NCBI RefSeq assembly: GCF_030733385.1
Contig: NZ_JASHJC010000006.1
Coordinates: 124,001 to 188,000, forward strand
Reading direction: 5' to 3'
DNA from: Roseovarius sp. MMSF_3359
GTDB taxonomy: Bacteria; Pseudomonadota; Alphaproteobacteria; Rhodobacterales; Rhodobacteraceae
DNA length: 64,000 bases
In this document: positions 1-7,479 of the stretch, piece by piece
Layout: every line of letters begins with the position of its first letter
Numbering within the stretch: the stretch's first letter is position 1
Translations under genes and position numbers: made by a program
Notes under the pieces: generated by a model
The model's input: the letters and a program-made list of their open reading frames with translations, nothing else
Told to the model about the DNA's origin: nothing
Databases searched by the model: none

Positions 1-86
1 TGGATACGCTGGTCGAGCGCGCGTGGAAGGCGCTTGATGTCGCCTATAAGAAGCTGGGCGATGACGGGTTGTTGAAAGCCGCCTGA
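1..86 (+). CDS. C-terminal end of a gene that starts before the window
   Basis: An open frame runs in from the left edge and ends in TGA one base before the next ATG. The visible 27 residues are helical and charged and end in LLKAA. That is too little to name a family. The one-base gap suggests translation coupled to the acetyltransferase that follows. Confidence 0.5.
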   Translation, partial: DTLVERAWKALDVAYKKLGDDGLLKAA

Positions 87-87
87 C

Positions 88-636
88 ATGGCCTTTGATG
101 TGCAGCCGACGTTGCGCAGTGAAAAGCTCCTGCTGCGGCCCCTCGAGGCGGATGATTTCGAGGGGCTGCAAGCCGCAGCGAGTGATCCCGAGACCTGGGC
201 CGGACATCCGGCCAGGGACCGCCACCAGCCCGAGGTTTTTCGCGGCTATTTCGATTTTCTGCTGAAGGCCGGTGGTACGCTGGTGATCATCGACCGGGCC
301 GAGGATCGGATCATTGGCTGTTCGCGTTATTACACCGCGCCGGACATGCCGGGCAGCATTTCGATCGGGTTCACCTTCCTGAACCATCGGTACTGGGGCG
401 GGGCGTGGAATTTCGACCTCAAGACGCTGATGCTGGGTCATGCCTTCGAGACTTTCGACGAGGTCTGGTTTCACATCGACCCGACGAATATGCGATCCCA
501 GACCGCGACAAAGCGCCTAGGCGCGGTACATGGCTATGACACCGGACTTGATCTTTCGGGCGTTGAGGCGCCATGGAAGTGTTACCGCCTGACCCGCGAT
601 GCCTGGTCACAGACCGTCGCGGCCCGGTCGGACTAG
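88..636 (+). CDS. GNAT family N-acetyltransferase (RimJ/RimL-like)
   Basis: This 182-residue protein fits the acetyl-CoA-dependent GNAT fold of the ribosomal-protein/small-molecule type. The N-terminus (residues about 8-25) has the usual TLRSEKLLLRPLEADDFEGL opening. The core contains a D/G-rich stretch with IGCSRYY. The C-terminal part has the NMRSQTATKRLGA element seen in RimJ/RimL relatives, where N and S/R line the cofactor site. The substrate cannot be read. It follows the upstream gene by one base and overlaps the convergent HalD-like gene by four bases, so its transcript reads into the other gene's end. Confidence 0.85.
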   Translation: MAFDVQPTLRSEKLLLRPLEADDFEGLQAAASDPETWAGHPARDRHQPEVFRGYFDFLLKAGGTLVIIDRAEDRIIGCSRYYTAPDMPGSISIGFTFLNHRYWGGAWNFDLKTLMLGHAFETFDEVWFHIDPTNMRSQTATKRLGAVHGYDTGLDLSGVEAPWKCYRLTRDAWSQTVAARSD

Positions 637-1466
637 GACCGCTCTTCCAGCAGGCGCTTCGCGCGCTCTCCGTAGATGCGAATGTTGATCTCGTCGGTGG
701 CCACATCGTCTGGCTTGTCGCTGTAGGTCAGGATTGCCGTGACGCGCGGATTTGCGCCTTCGACCTCGGTCACACCATGCAGGGAGTATCCGCCCCGGAA
801 GAGGGTGAACGCCCCGGCGCCCCGGCTGAAGGTCCGCGCGTGGGTCATGTCACCGGCAAGGAACCGGTCGACGATATCCGTCTGTTCGCCGTCCGCCCGG
901 CGTGAATTGGGGATGAAGGTGAATTCGCCGCCCTTGTCCGCCGCCTGCAACAATAGGGTGACGGTGCATTCGTTGACGTCATAATGCCAGCCATGCCAGC
1001 TCCCCGGCGGCAGGGCCACGATATTGAGCGCCTGGAAGGTGTCGGCATAGCGATAGAGCCGGTCCTTGCCCTGCACCCGGCGGATGAAATCGGTCAACAG
1101 GTCAGAGTGATAGAGCCGCTGGATCATCGTCTCGGCAGGGATCTGGTCATTGGCGAGTTGCAGGGCGTGATGGGTGTATTCACGGCGCCTTGGATCGCCT
1201 TCCGGGACCGAGGGGTCGACCTCGCCCTGATAGATGTTGCGCCGGATGGTCAGGGCCTCGGCGCCGGGCAGCAGTTGGTTTGCCTCCGCGCCAAGTGCCT
1301 GCAACGCCTCGGGCCGGATGAAGCCATCGAAATTGCACCAGCCATGTGACGCCATATGTGCCTGGCAATCCCGCAGGAAACCGGCGCCACGTCCCTGGTC
1401 CAGATCGTCAATCGGATAGCGGTTCAGGTCCACAAGTCGCTGAATGATCTCGATGTCGTCTGGCAT
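633..1466 (-). CDS. HalD/BesD-family Fe(II)/2-oxoglutarate oxygenase, predicted hydroxylase
   Basis: This 277-residue protein is a cupin-fold Fe(II)/2OG enzyme of the family that includes free-amino-acid radical halogenases. The iron site reads H161-Y-D163 in the segment SWHGWHYDVNE, with the distal His at 230 (GGYSLHG) and a 2OG-binding Arg at 241. True halogenases of this family have Gly or Ala in place of that Asp to leave room for chloride, so hydroxylation is predicted rather than chlorination. I chose ATG 1466 over an upstream TTG because GGGAG lies nine bases before it. It follows the EutD-like gene by 21 bases on the same strand, so the two are probably cotranscribed. The substrate is unknown; free basic amino acids are the family precedent. 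Confidence 0.8.
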   Translation of the reverse strand: MPDDIEIIQRLVDLNRYPIDDLDQGRGAGFLRDCQAHMASHGWCNFDGFIRPEALQALGAEANQLLPGAEALTIRRNIYQGEVDPSVPEGDPRRREYTHHALQLANDQIPAETMIQRLYHSDLLTDFIRRVQGKDRLYRYADTFQALNIVALPPGSWHGWHYDVNECTVTLLLQAADKGGEFTFIPNSRRADGEQTDIVDRFLAGDMTHARTFSRGAGAFTLFRGGYSLHGVTEVEGANPRVTAILTYSDKPDDVATDEINIRIYGERAKRLLEERS

Positions 1467-1487
1467 GTCGGGCAACTCCCTGTTTCG

Positions 1488-2678
1488 TCAATCCTTCACA
1501 AACATCTTGCGGGGGCGGTTGCAGAAGGTCTCGGCCGGGCCATCCTCGGTGATGAGGATCGATTCGGTGATCTCAAGCCCCCAGTCATCCATCCAGAGGC
1601 CGGGCATGAAATGGAAGGTCATGCCGGGCTCCAGCACGGTGTCATCCTCGGCGCGCAGGCTGATCGTGCGTTCGCCCCAATCGGGCGGGTAGCTGAGGCC
1701 GATGGGATAGCCGCAGCGCGCGCCGCGCTCGATCCCCGCTCGTTCCAGCGGGGCAGCCAGCGCATTGGCGATATCGCAGGCGCGGTTGCCGGCGCGGGCC
1801 TTTTCAAGCCCGGCTTCCAACCCTTCGACAAGCGCCGCTTCGGCGCGCAGGATTTCATCACCCGGTTTGCCGAGGAAAAGCGTACGGCAGAACGGTGTGT
1901 GATAACGGCGATAGACGCCGGAGATTTCAAAGAACGTCGCCTCGCCCTTTTGGAATTCGCGCCCGTCCCATGTCAGGTGCGGTGCAGCGGCGTCGGAGCC
2001 CGACGGCAGAAGCGGCGTGATCGCCGGATAATCCCCCCAGGCGCCGTCCACGCCACGGATGCCGTCGCGCAGGATTTCGGCAGCGACTTCGTTTTTCGGC
2101 ACGCCCGGCTCGACCCGCTCCAATAGCCCATCGACGATCTTTTCCGAGATCGCCGCGGCCTTGCGCATGAAACCCAGCTCTTCGTCGGATTTCACCGTGC
2201 GCTGCCAGTTCACCAGCGCCGTGGCATCGACGAACGTGGCATCGCCCAGTTCGGCCTGCATCACGGCAAAAGCCTTGGCGGAGAAATAATAGTTGTCCAT
2301 CTCAACCCCGATCCGGCCCGTCGCACGGCCCATGTCCTTGAGCCGCGCGGCAAGGTCCTGCATCGGGTGACGCACGGTAGATTGCACGAAATGATCGGCA
2401 TAGCCATGCACGCGGTCGTCACTCATCCAAACGGTGCGGATGCCGCCATTGGCATCCTGCCTGCGTCCCCACCAGATCGGATCGTCATCGGGAAAGACAA
2501 GCACACCCTGATGCACATAGAACGACCAGCCGTCATAGCCCGTCAGCCAGTTCTGGTTCGACGGATCGGTGACGAAAAGCACGTCGATACCGGCCTTGTC
2601 CATCGCCGCGCGGGTCTTGGCCAGGCGGCGGTCGAATTCGGTCTGAGAGAACGGAAGGTCTTTGTGGATCATCATCAT
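1488..2678 (-). CDS. M24-fold hydrolase, EutD/DoeA-like (ectoine hydrolase family)
   Basis: This is an about 396-residue creatinase/aminopeptidase-P-like protein with an N-terminal creatinase domain (residues 10-150) and a C-terminal pita-bread domain. It resembles EutD/DoeA, which opens the ectoine ring. The classic M24 metal ligands are largely replaced: FFEISG and YHTPFCRT stand where the two metal Asp residues normally sit, and CGYPIGLSY where a His is expected. Only the last Glu (LEITES) is kept, which fits a metal-independent, creatinase-like enzyme. Three ATGs are stacked at the start; AGG spacing favours the third (2672). It is the first gene of the minus-strand pair. DoeB, its usual deacetylase partner, is absent nearby, so an ectoine role is not proven. 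Confidence 0.8.
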   Translation of the reverse strand: MMMIHKDLPFSQTEFDRRLAKTRAAMDKAGIDVLFVTDPSNQNWLTGYDGWSFYVHQGVLVFPDDDPIWWGRRQDANGGIRTVWMSDDRVHGYADHFVQSTVRHPMQDLAARLKDMGRATGRIGVEMDNYYFSAKAFAVMQAELGDATFVDATALVNWQRTVKSDEELGFMRKAAAISEKIVDGLLERVEPGVPKNEVAAEILRDGIRGVDGAWGDYPAITPLLPSGSDAAAPHLTWDGREFQKGEATFFEISGVYRRYHTPFCRTLFLGKPGDEILRAEAALVEGLEAGLEKARAGNRACDIANALAAPLERAGIERGARCGYPIGLSYPPDWGERTISLRAEDDTVLEPGMTFHFMPGLWMDDWGLEITESILITEDGPAETFCNRPRKMFVKD

Positions 2679-2714
2679 ACCTGCGTGTTGTTGTCCGGTT
2701 CATTCTGAATGTTA

Positions 2715-2731
2715 TGGGGCAGACTGCCCCA
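2715..2731. promoter_or_regulatory. Perfect 7-3-7 palindrome in the divergent promoter region
   Basis: TGGGGCA-GAC-TGCCCCA lies between the divergent EutD-like and EutB-like genes. It has the same 7-3-7 geometry as the site at 5779-5795. It could be an operator for the clustered Lrp/AsnC regulator; it could also form a small hairpin. Confidence 0.4.
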
Positions 2732-2835
2732 ACAAAGGCGGCAAAGCACGTCGTTTTCCGGCGATCGGTCGCAGACCGCGTTGACGTATCGAATTCCCTG
2801 ACCAACAGTGAGCGCGACATTGGGGAGGATGAGAC

Positions 2836-3846
2836 ATGGATGTGACTCTGGCGGATATTCATGCGGCGGCCAAGGTGATCCGGGGGGTAGCGGATGCAAC
2901 ACCGCTGGTGCCGTCGCCCTTCATGTCGGCGCGGACGGGCGCGGATTTCCTGCTGAAGCTCGAAAACATGCAGCCCATCGGTGCCTTCAAGATCCGCGGG
3001 GCGATGAACGCGGTCGCGGCGCTGGGCCCGGATGTGGCGGGGGTCACCTGTGTCTCCACTGGCAATCACGGACGGGGCGTGGCCTATGCCGCCGCGCAAC
3101 GGGGGATGCGGGCGGTGATCTGCATGTCGTCGCTGGTGCCGCAGGCCAAGGTTGACGGGATCAAGGCGCTGGGGGCCGAGGTGCGTACCATCGGCATTTC
3201 GCAGGACGAAGCGCAGGTCGAGACCGACCGGTTGGTGGCGGAGGAGGGGATGGTCGAAATCTCGCCCTTCGACGATCCGCATGTGATCGCGGGTCAGGGC
3301 ACCATCGGGCTCGAGATCATGGCCGCGCGGCCGGATATCGAAACGCTTCTGGTACCGCTCTCGGGTGGTGGGCTGGCAGCGGGGATCGCGCGGGCGGCCA
3401 AGGCGATCAAGCCGGGGGTGAAAGTGATCGGCATCAGCATGGATCGCGGGGCCGCGATGTATGAAAGCCTGCAGGCGGGCAAGCCGGTTGAAGTGCCGGA
3501 ATTCGCGTCGCTGGCTGACAGTCTGGGCGGCGGCATCGGGTTGCAGAACAAGCTGAGCTTCGCGATGTGCCGTGAGCTTCTGGACGATGTGGTGCTGCTC
3601 AGCGAGGAAGAGATCTATCACGGGATGCAGACCCTCTATTACGAGGACCGGATCGTCGCCGAAGGGGCCTGCGTCGTCGGGCTGGCGGCGGTCTTGGCGG
3701 GGAAAATCACGCCAATCGGGCCGGTGGCAACGACGATCACGGGGCGCAACCTCAACATGGATATGTTCACCCGGATCGTCACCGGTCAGGATGTGCAGCT
3801 TGGTGACGTCACCGTGCCGGGCCGGGCTTACAAGGCCGCGTCATGA
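2836..3846 (+). CDS. eutB: PLP-dependent threonine dehydratase-like lyase (EutB-like)
   Basis: This 336-residue fold-type II PLP enzyme is of the serine/threonine dehydratase group. The Schiff-base Lys is K52 in PIGAFKIRGA, and the phosphate-binding loop SGGGLAAG is near residue 175. CVSTGNHGRG matches the substrate-carboxylate loop of the family. It lacks the C-terminal ACT domain of biosynthetic IlvA and is closest in context to EutB, the hydroxyectoine-utilisation dehydratase. GGGGAGG precedes the ATG. It is the first gene of a four-gene operon with 4- to 7-base overlaps. If the neighbouring oxygenase makes a hydroxy-amino acid, this enzyme could remove water from it; that link is inference. 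Confidence 0.78.
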   Translation: MDVTLADIHAAAKVIRGVADATPLVPSPFMSARTGADFLLKLENMQPIGAFKIRGAMNAVAALGPDVAGVTCVSTGNHGRGVAYAAAQRGMRAVICMSSLVPQAKVDGIKALGAEVRTIGISQDEAQVETDRLVAEEGMVEISPFDDPHVIAGQGTIGLEIMAARPDIETLLVPLSGGGLAAGIARAAKAIKPGVKVIGISMDRGAAMYESLQAGKPVEVPEFASLADSLGGGIGLQNKLSFAMCRELLDDVVLLSEEEIYHGMQTLYYEDRIVAEGACVVGLAAVLAGKITPIGPVATTITGRNLNMDMFTRIVTGQDVQLGDVTVPGRAYKAAS

Positions 3847-4424
3847 CTCGGGTTGCCTGTCTGCTTGGCAGCCCGCGCGCCGGCGGAAACAGCGATCTGC
3901 TGGCCGGGGCTTTTTGCGATGCGGCCGGGGAGGCGGGCGCCAGCGTCGAGCAATTCGCGTTGCGCGATTTGCTGTTTCAGGGCTGCGTGAGCCTGCGCCA
4001 TTGCAAGACCGGGGGTGAGACATGCGGCTTGGGCGATGATCTCAATCCGGTGCTGAGTGCCGTGGCGGAGGCCGACGTGGTGGTGATCGCTACGCCGATC
4101 TATTTCTGCAATATGAGCGGTTTGGCCAAGCAGGCACTGGACCGGTTCTTTTCGTTTTTCGTGCCCGACTACGTTACCGCAGATGTCCCGTCGCGGCTTG
4201 GTCGGAACAAGACGTTCGTGTTGGTACAAGTGCAGGGCGAAGGAGCGGATCGCTATGGCGATCTGCTGGACCAATATGGGCCTGCGCTGGACAAACTGGG
4301 GTTTCAGCGCCGTGAATTGATCCGGGCCAGTGGCGTTCGGGAGATCGGCGATGTCCTTGCGCGCAGCGACGCCCTGCAGCAGGCCAAGACCCTGGCGCGT
4401 GACCTGACCGGGGGTGGCGTGTGA
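3843..4424 (+). CDS. NAD(P)H-dependent flavodoxin-fold oxidoreductase
   Basis: This 193-residue protein has a flavodoxin-like fold of the NADPH-dependent FMN reductase type. The phosphate-binding loop LLGSPRAGGNSD is at residues 6-17. ATPIYFCNMSGLAKQALDRF near residue 80 is the conserved flavin-contact segment. Several cysteines (CVSLRHCKTGGETC) lie between, as in iron-sulfur flavoprotein-like relatives, but too few to claim a cluster. ATGA overlap with the dehydratase and GTGA overlap with the amidase show tight translational coupling. Its role may be to reduce an unsaturated or imine intermediate of the pathway; the substrate is unknown. Confidence 0.75.
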   Translation: MTRVACLLGSPRAGGNSDLLAGAFCDAAGEAGASVEQFALRDLLFQGCVSLRHCKTGGETCGLGDDLNPVLSAVAEADVVVIATPIYFCNMSGLAKQALDRFFSFFVPDYVTADVPSRLGRNKTFVLVQVQGEGADRYGDLLDQYGPALDKLGFQRRELIRASGVREIGDVLARSDALQQAKTLARDLTGGGV

Positions 4425-5188
4425 AGCTGGGTATCTATCAATGCCGTGCCGCCGGTCGGTCCGCCGAAGCGCGGCTTGAGGTGCTTGATGCGCATCTGCG
4501 CGGGCAGGAACTGGACCTCCTGGTTTGCCCTGAGCTTTTCATATCAGGGTACAATGTGGGATCGGAAATCGACCGTCTGGCAGAGCCGCCGGATGGCCCG
4601 TTTGGTCGGCAGATGGCGGCCCTGGCCGTGCGGCATGGCTGCGCCATCGTCTATGGCTACCCGGAACGCGGGCTGGACGGGGTCTATAACTCGGCGGCGC
4701 TTTACGATGCCGGCGGTGTGTTGCAGGCCACTCATCGCAAGCAATTGCCGTCGCCAGGCAGCTTTGAAGAAGCGGCCTTTGGCCGGGGCGAAGGGGTCAC
4801 CTTTGCCGAGGTCAACGGGTGGCGGATCGCGATGGTGATCTGCTACGAGGTCGAATTTCCCGAAACCATCCGGGCCGCGGCGCAGGGTGGCGCGCAACTG
4901 GTATTGGTGCCGACGGCACTTGGTGCGGATTGGGGCGTGGTCGCGGAAAAACTTGTCCCCGCGCGGGCCTATGAAAACGGCATCTACCTTGCCTATGCCA
5001 ACCATGCCGGTACGGAAAACGGCGCGGCCTATTTTGGCGGCAGCCGGATCGTTGGACCGGATGGCCGGGAAGTGGCGGTGGCGGCGCAGGAGGAGGGTCT
5101 GATCCAAGGCGAGATTGCGCAGGCGCGGGTTGAGGTGATGCAGGCACGCTTGCCGTTCCTGCGGGATTGCAAGGCGCTTGAATGTTGA
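4421..5188 (+). CDS. Nitrilase-superfamily amidohydrolase
   Basis: This 255-residue carbon-nitrogen hydrolase has the Glu-Lys-Cys catalytic triad: E38 (CPELF), K107 (HRKQLP) and C141 (VICYEVEFPE). The size and lack of extra domains fit small aliphatic amidases and carbamoylputrescine or omega-amidase relatives rather than NAD synthetase or lipoprotein acyltransferases. It starts with GTG overlapping the stop of the oxidoreductase by four bases, and its end overlaps the Lrp start by seven. It probably releases ammonia or an acyl group from an amide intermediate of the cluster's substrate, but the compound cannot be read from the sequence. Confidence 0.85.
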   Translation: MKLGIYQCRAAGRSAEARLEVLDAHLRGQELDLLVCPELFISGYNVGSEIDRLAEPPDGPFGRQMAALAVRHGCAIVYGYPERGLDGVYNSAALYDAGGVLQATHRKQLPSPGSFEEAAFGRGEGVTFAEVNGWRIAMVICYEVEFPETIRAAAQGGAQLVLVPTALGADWGVVAEKLVPARAYENGIYLAYANHAGTENGAAYFGGSRIVGPDGREVAVAAQEEGLIQGEIAQARVEVMQARLPFLRDCKALEC

Positions 5189-5658
5189 AACTCGACGACC
5201 GGGATATCGCGATCCTGCGGGTGCTTGCCGCTGAGGGGCGGATCACCAACGCGCAGCTCGCTGACCGGGTGGGGCTTTCGGCCAGCCCATGCTGGGAGCG
5301 GGTGCGCAAGCTGGAGCAGGCGGGGATCATCGAAGGCTACCAGGCGCGGATCGAGCTGAAGAAGCTCGGGCCGGTGATGACGGTGTTCGTGACGGTCGAG
5401 CTGACCGACCACACCGCCGCGGCGTTTCGCGTTTTCGAGGCGCATGTGCAGAAACTGCCCGAGATCACCGCCTGCTGGGCCTTGGGCGGTGGGTTCGATT
5501 ACCTGATGCAGGTGGTAGCGCGGGATATCGAAACCTATCAGGCGCTGATGGACGCGATACTGGAGGCCGATGTCGGGCTGGCGCGGTACTTCACCTATGT
5601 CGTGACCAAGGACGTGAAGCCCGGGGCGGCGCCGCCTTTCGATCAGTTGCTGGGATAG
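5182..5658 (+). CDS. Lrp/AsnC family transcriptional regulator
   Basis: This 158-residue protein has an N-terminal winged helix-turn-helix (LDDRDIAILRVLAAEGR then LADRVGLSASPCWERVRKLE) and a C-terminal RAM/AsnC effector domain from about residue 70. Both are typical of amino-acid-sensing Lrp/AsnC proteins. It is the last gene of the overlapping operon. Ectoine catabolic clusters often carry an AsnC regulator (DoeX), so it is the likely local regulator. A palindrome close to the Lrp consensus lies just downstream at 5779-5795, before the aminotransferase. Confidence 0.9.
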   Translation: MLKLDDRDIAILRVLAAEGRITNAQLADRVGLSASPCWERVRKLEQAGIIEGYQARIELKKLGPVMTVFVTVELTDHTAAAFRVFEAHVQKLPEITACWALGGGFDYLMQVVARDIETYQALMDAILEADVGLARYFTYVVTKDVKPGAAPPFDQLLG

Positions 5659-5778
5659 GTTGGAATTGGCTCAGATCGCGCCTTGTGCGGCGGGATGGCC
5701 TGTCGCCACCCTTCGGATTTGTGCTTGCGCGGAATCAAGGCTACAGGGCCGAACGGCAGGCCAACCGGATCGCGTCGC

Positions 5779-5795
5779 GCAGAAGATTCTTCTGC
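5779..5795. promoter_or_regulatory. Perfect palindrome close to the Lrp consensus
   Basis: GCAGAAG-ATT-CTTCTGC is a perfect 7-3-7 inverted repeat about 80 bases upstream of the aminotransferase and directly after the Lrp/AsnC gene. Its inner 15 bases match 13 of 15 positions of the E. coli Lrp consensus YAGHAWATTWTDCTR. It is a strong candidate operator for the clustered regulator. Confidence 0.6.
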
Positions 5796-5873
5796 AATCC
5801 GCCGCAAGTTCAGTTACACGATCTGGATCAGGCGGTGCATCTTCGCACCGATGACCGGAGTGAGGAACAGACC

Positions 5874-7244
5874 ATGCTGAGAAACGATCAACTGGCGGAA
5901 TGGGATCGCGAGAATTTCTTTCATGCGTCCACCCATCTGGCGCAATTCGCGCGGGGGGAGCTTGCCAACCGGGTCATCACCGGCGGCACCGGTTGTCATA
6001 TCGAGGATCGCGATGGTGTGCGGCTGCTCGATGCTTTTGCCGGGCTTTATTGCGTGAATGTAGGCTATGGCCGCGAGGATATTGCCGAGGCGATCGCGAA
6101 GCAGTCCAAGGAGCTTGCCTATTACCATGCCTATGTCGGTCACGGGACAGAGGCCAGTATCACGCTCGCCAAGATGGTGTTGGACCGGGCGCCTGCGAAC
6201 ATGTCCAAGGTCTATTTTGGCCTCAGTGGCTCGGACGCGAATGAGACCAACATCAAGCTGATCTGGTATTACAACAACATCCTCGGTCGCCCCGAGAAGA
6301 AGAAGATTATCAGCCGCTGGCGCGGCTATCACGGCTCGGGCCTGATGACCGGATCGTTGACGGGCCTTGAGCTTTTCCACAAGAAATTTGACCTGCCGCT
6401 GGCGCAGGTCGTGCATACTGAAGCGCCCTACTATTTCCGCCGCGACGATCTGGACCAGAGCGAAACACAGTTCGTGGCCCATTGCGTGGCCGAACTTGAG
6501 GCCCTGATCGCGCGCGAGGGGGCCGACACGATCGCCGCCTTCATCGGTGAGCCGGTTCTTGGGACCGGGGGCATTGTGCCGCCGCCCGAGGGCTATTGGC
6601 CCGCGATCCAGGCGGTGCTGAAAAAACACGATATCCTGCTGGTGACCGATGAGGTGGTGACGGGTTTTGGTCGGCTGGGCAGCATGTTCGGCGGCGACCA
6701 CTACGGGATCGAGGCGGACCTTATCACCATCGCCAAGGGCCTGACCTCAGCCTATGCGCCGCTTTCGGGCAGCATTGTCAGCGACAGGATGTGGAAAGTT
6801 TTGGAGCAGGGGACCGATGAAAACGGCCCCATTGGCCATGGCTGGACCTATTCGGCGCATCCCATCGGGGCGGCGGCGGGGGTGGCTAACCTGAAACTGC
6901 TCGATGAATTGGACCTGATCGCCAATAACCGCGACACCGGTGCCTATCTGAACCGGGCAATGCGGGACGCGCTGGGTGATCATCCGCATGTGGGCGAGGT
7001 GCGCGGCGAAGGGATGCTCTGCGCGGTGGAATTCGTCAAGGACCGGTCCGACCGGACATTCTTTGACGCGGGCGACAAGATCGGGCCGCAGATCGCCGCG
7101 GCGCTGGCCGCCGATGGCGTGATTGGACGGGCGATGCCGCAGGGCGATATCCTGGGGTTTGCGCCGCCGTTTTGCCTCACGCGTACAGAGGCCGACGAGG
7201 TAGTGCGCAAGACCGCAAAAGCGGTTCATTCCGTGCTCGGGTGA
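5874..7244 (+). CDS. Class III PLP aminotransferase (omega-amine:pyruvate / DoeD-like)
   Basis: This 456-residue fold-type I aminotransferase belongs to the class III (acetylornithine/omega-amine) group. The PLP Asp lies in DEVVTGFGRLG and the Schiff-base Lys in IAKGLTSAY. LSGSDANETNIKL and WRGYHGSGLMTG are the usual cofactor and phosphate segments. It aligns in kind with putrescine- or diaminobutyrate-using enzymes such as SpuC or DoeD. GAGGAACAG precedes the ATG. It is separated from the Lrp gene by 215 bases containing a palindromic operator candidate, so it probably has its own promoter. A predicted terminator follows. Role: removal of a terminal amine, with the acceptor unknown. Confidence 0.85.
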   Translation: MLRNDQLAEWDRENFFHASTHLAQFARGELANRVITGGTGCHIEDRDGVRLLDAFAGLYCVNVGYGREDIAEAIAKQSKELAYYHAYVGHGTEASITLAKMVLDRAPANMSKVYFGLSGSDANETNIKLIWYYNNILGRPEKKKIISRWRGYHGSGLMTGSLTGLELFHKKFDLPLAQVVHTEAPYYFRRDDLDQSETQFVAHCVAELEALIAREGADTIAAFIGEPVLGTGGIVPPPEGYWPAIQAVLKKHDILLVTDEVVTGFGRLGSMFGGDHYGIEADLITIAKGLTSAYAPLSGSIVSDRMWKVLEQGTDENGPIGHGWTYSAHPIGAAAGVANLKLLDELDLIANNRDTGAYLNRAMRDALGDHPHVGEVRGEGMLCAVEFVKDRSDRTFFDAGDKIGPQIAAALAADGVIGRAMPQGDILGFAPPFCLTRTEADEVVRKTAKAVHSVLG

Positions 7245-7275
7245 AGGTTCAAATGCGATTGAAGATCGCCGAATC

Positions 7276-7308
7276 GCCGGTCAAATCCCGCATAACTGAC
7301 CGGCTTTT
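7276..7308 (+). terminator. Rho-independent terminator after the aminotransferase
   Basis: GCCGGTCA (7276-7283) pairs with TGACCGGC (7297-7304) around a 13-base loop, followed by TTTT. It lies 31 bases past the aminotransferase stop and separates it from the transporter operon. Confidence 0.65.
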
Positions 7309-7319
7309 CCCGGCCTTGC

Positions 7320-7360
7320 GACTAAATTCATCCCCGCGTTAAGCGAAAAAGACTAAATTC
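7320..7360. repeat. Direct repeat GACTAAATTC, two copies 31 bases apart
   Basis: GACTAAATTC occurs at 7320-7329 and 7351-7360. An inverted TTTAGTC lies at 7425-7431. All are in the 235-base leader of the transporter operon. Spacing near three helical turns suggests binding sites on one face of the DNA, possibly for the transporter's regulator. Confidence 0.4.
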
Positions 7361-7479
7361 CTCAAGTGGTCGTTTATTCGGCCGAAAATGCCGCACTCAG
7401 CTTGCATCATGTCGAATTTGGCGGTTTAGTCTGCTCCGAACGCGGAGAAACCGCGACGTGACTAGACAGGGAGCTCCAA

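Noticed and set aside
1356..2126. 256-residue plus-strand frame over the EutD-like gene
   Set aside because: It is antisense to a gene with clear family motifs and shows no motifs of its own.
5289..5873. Upstream extension of the aminotransferase through the Lrp gene
   Set aside because: The frame is open by chance; the true start has a ribosome site at 5874 and the extension overlaps a real Lrp gene in another frame.
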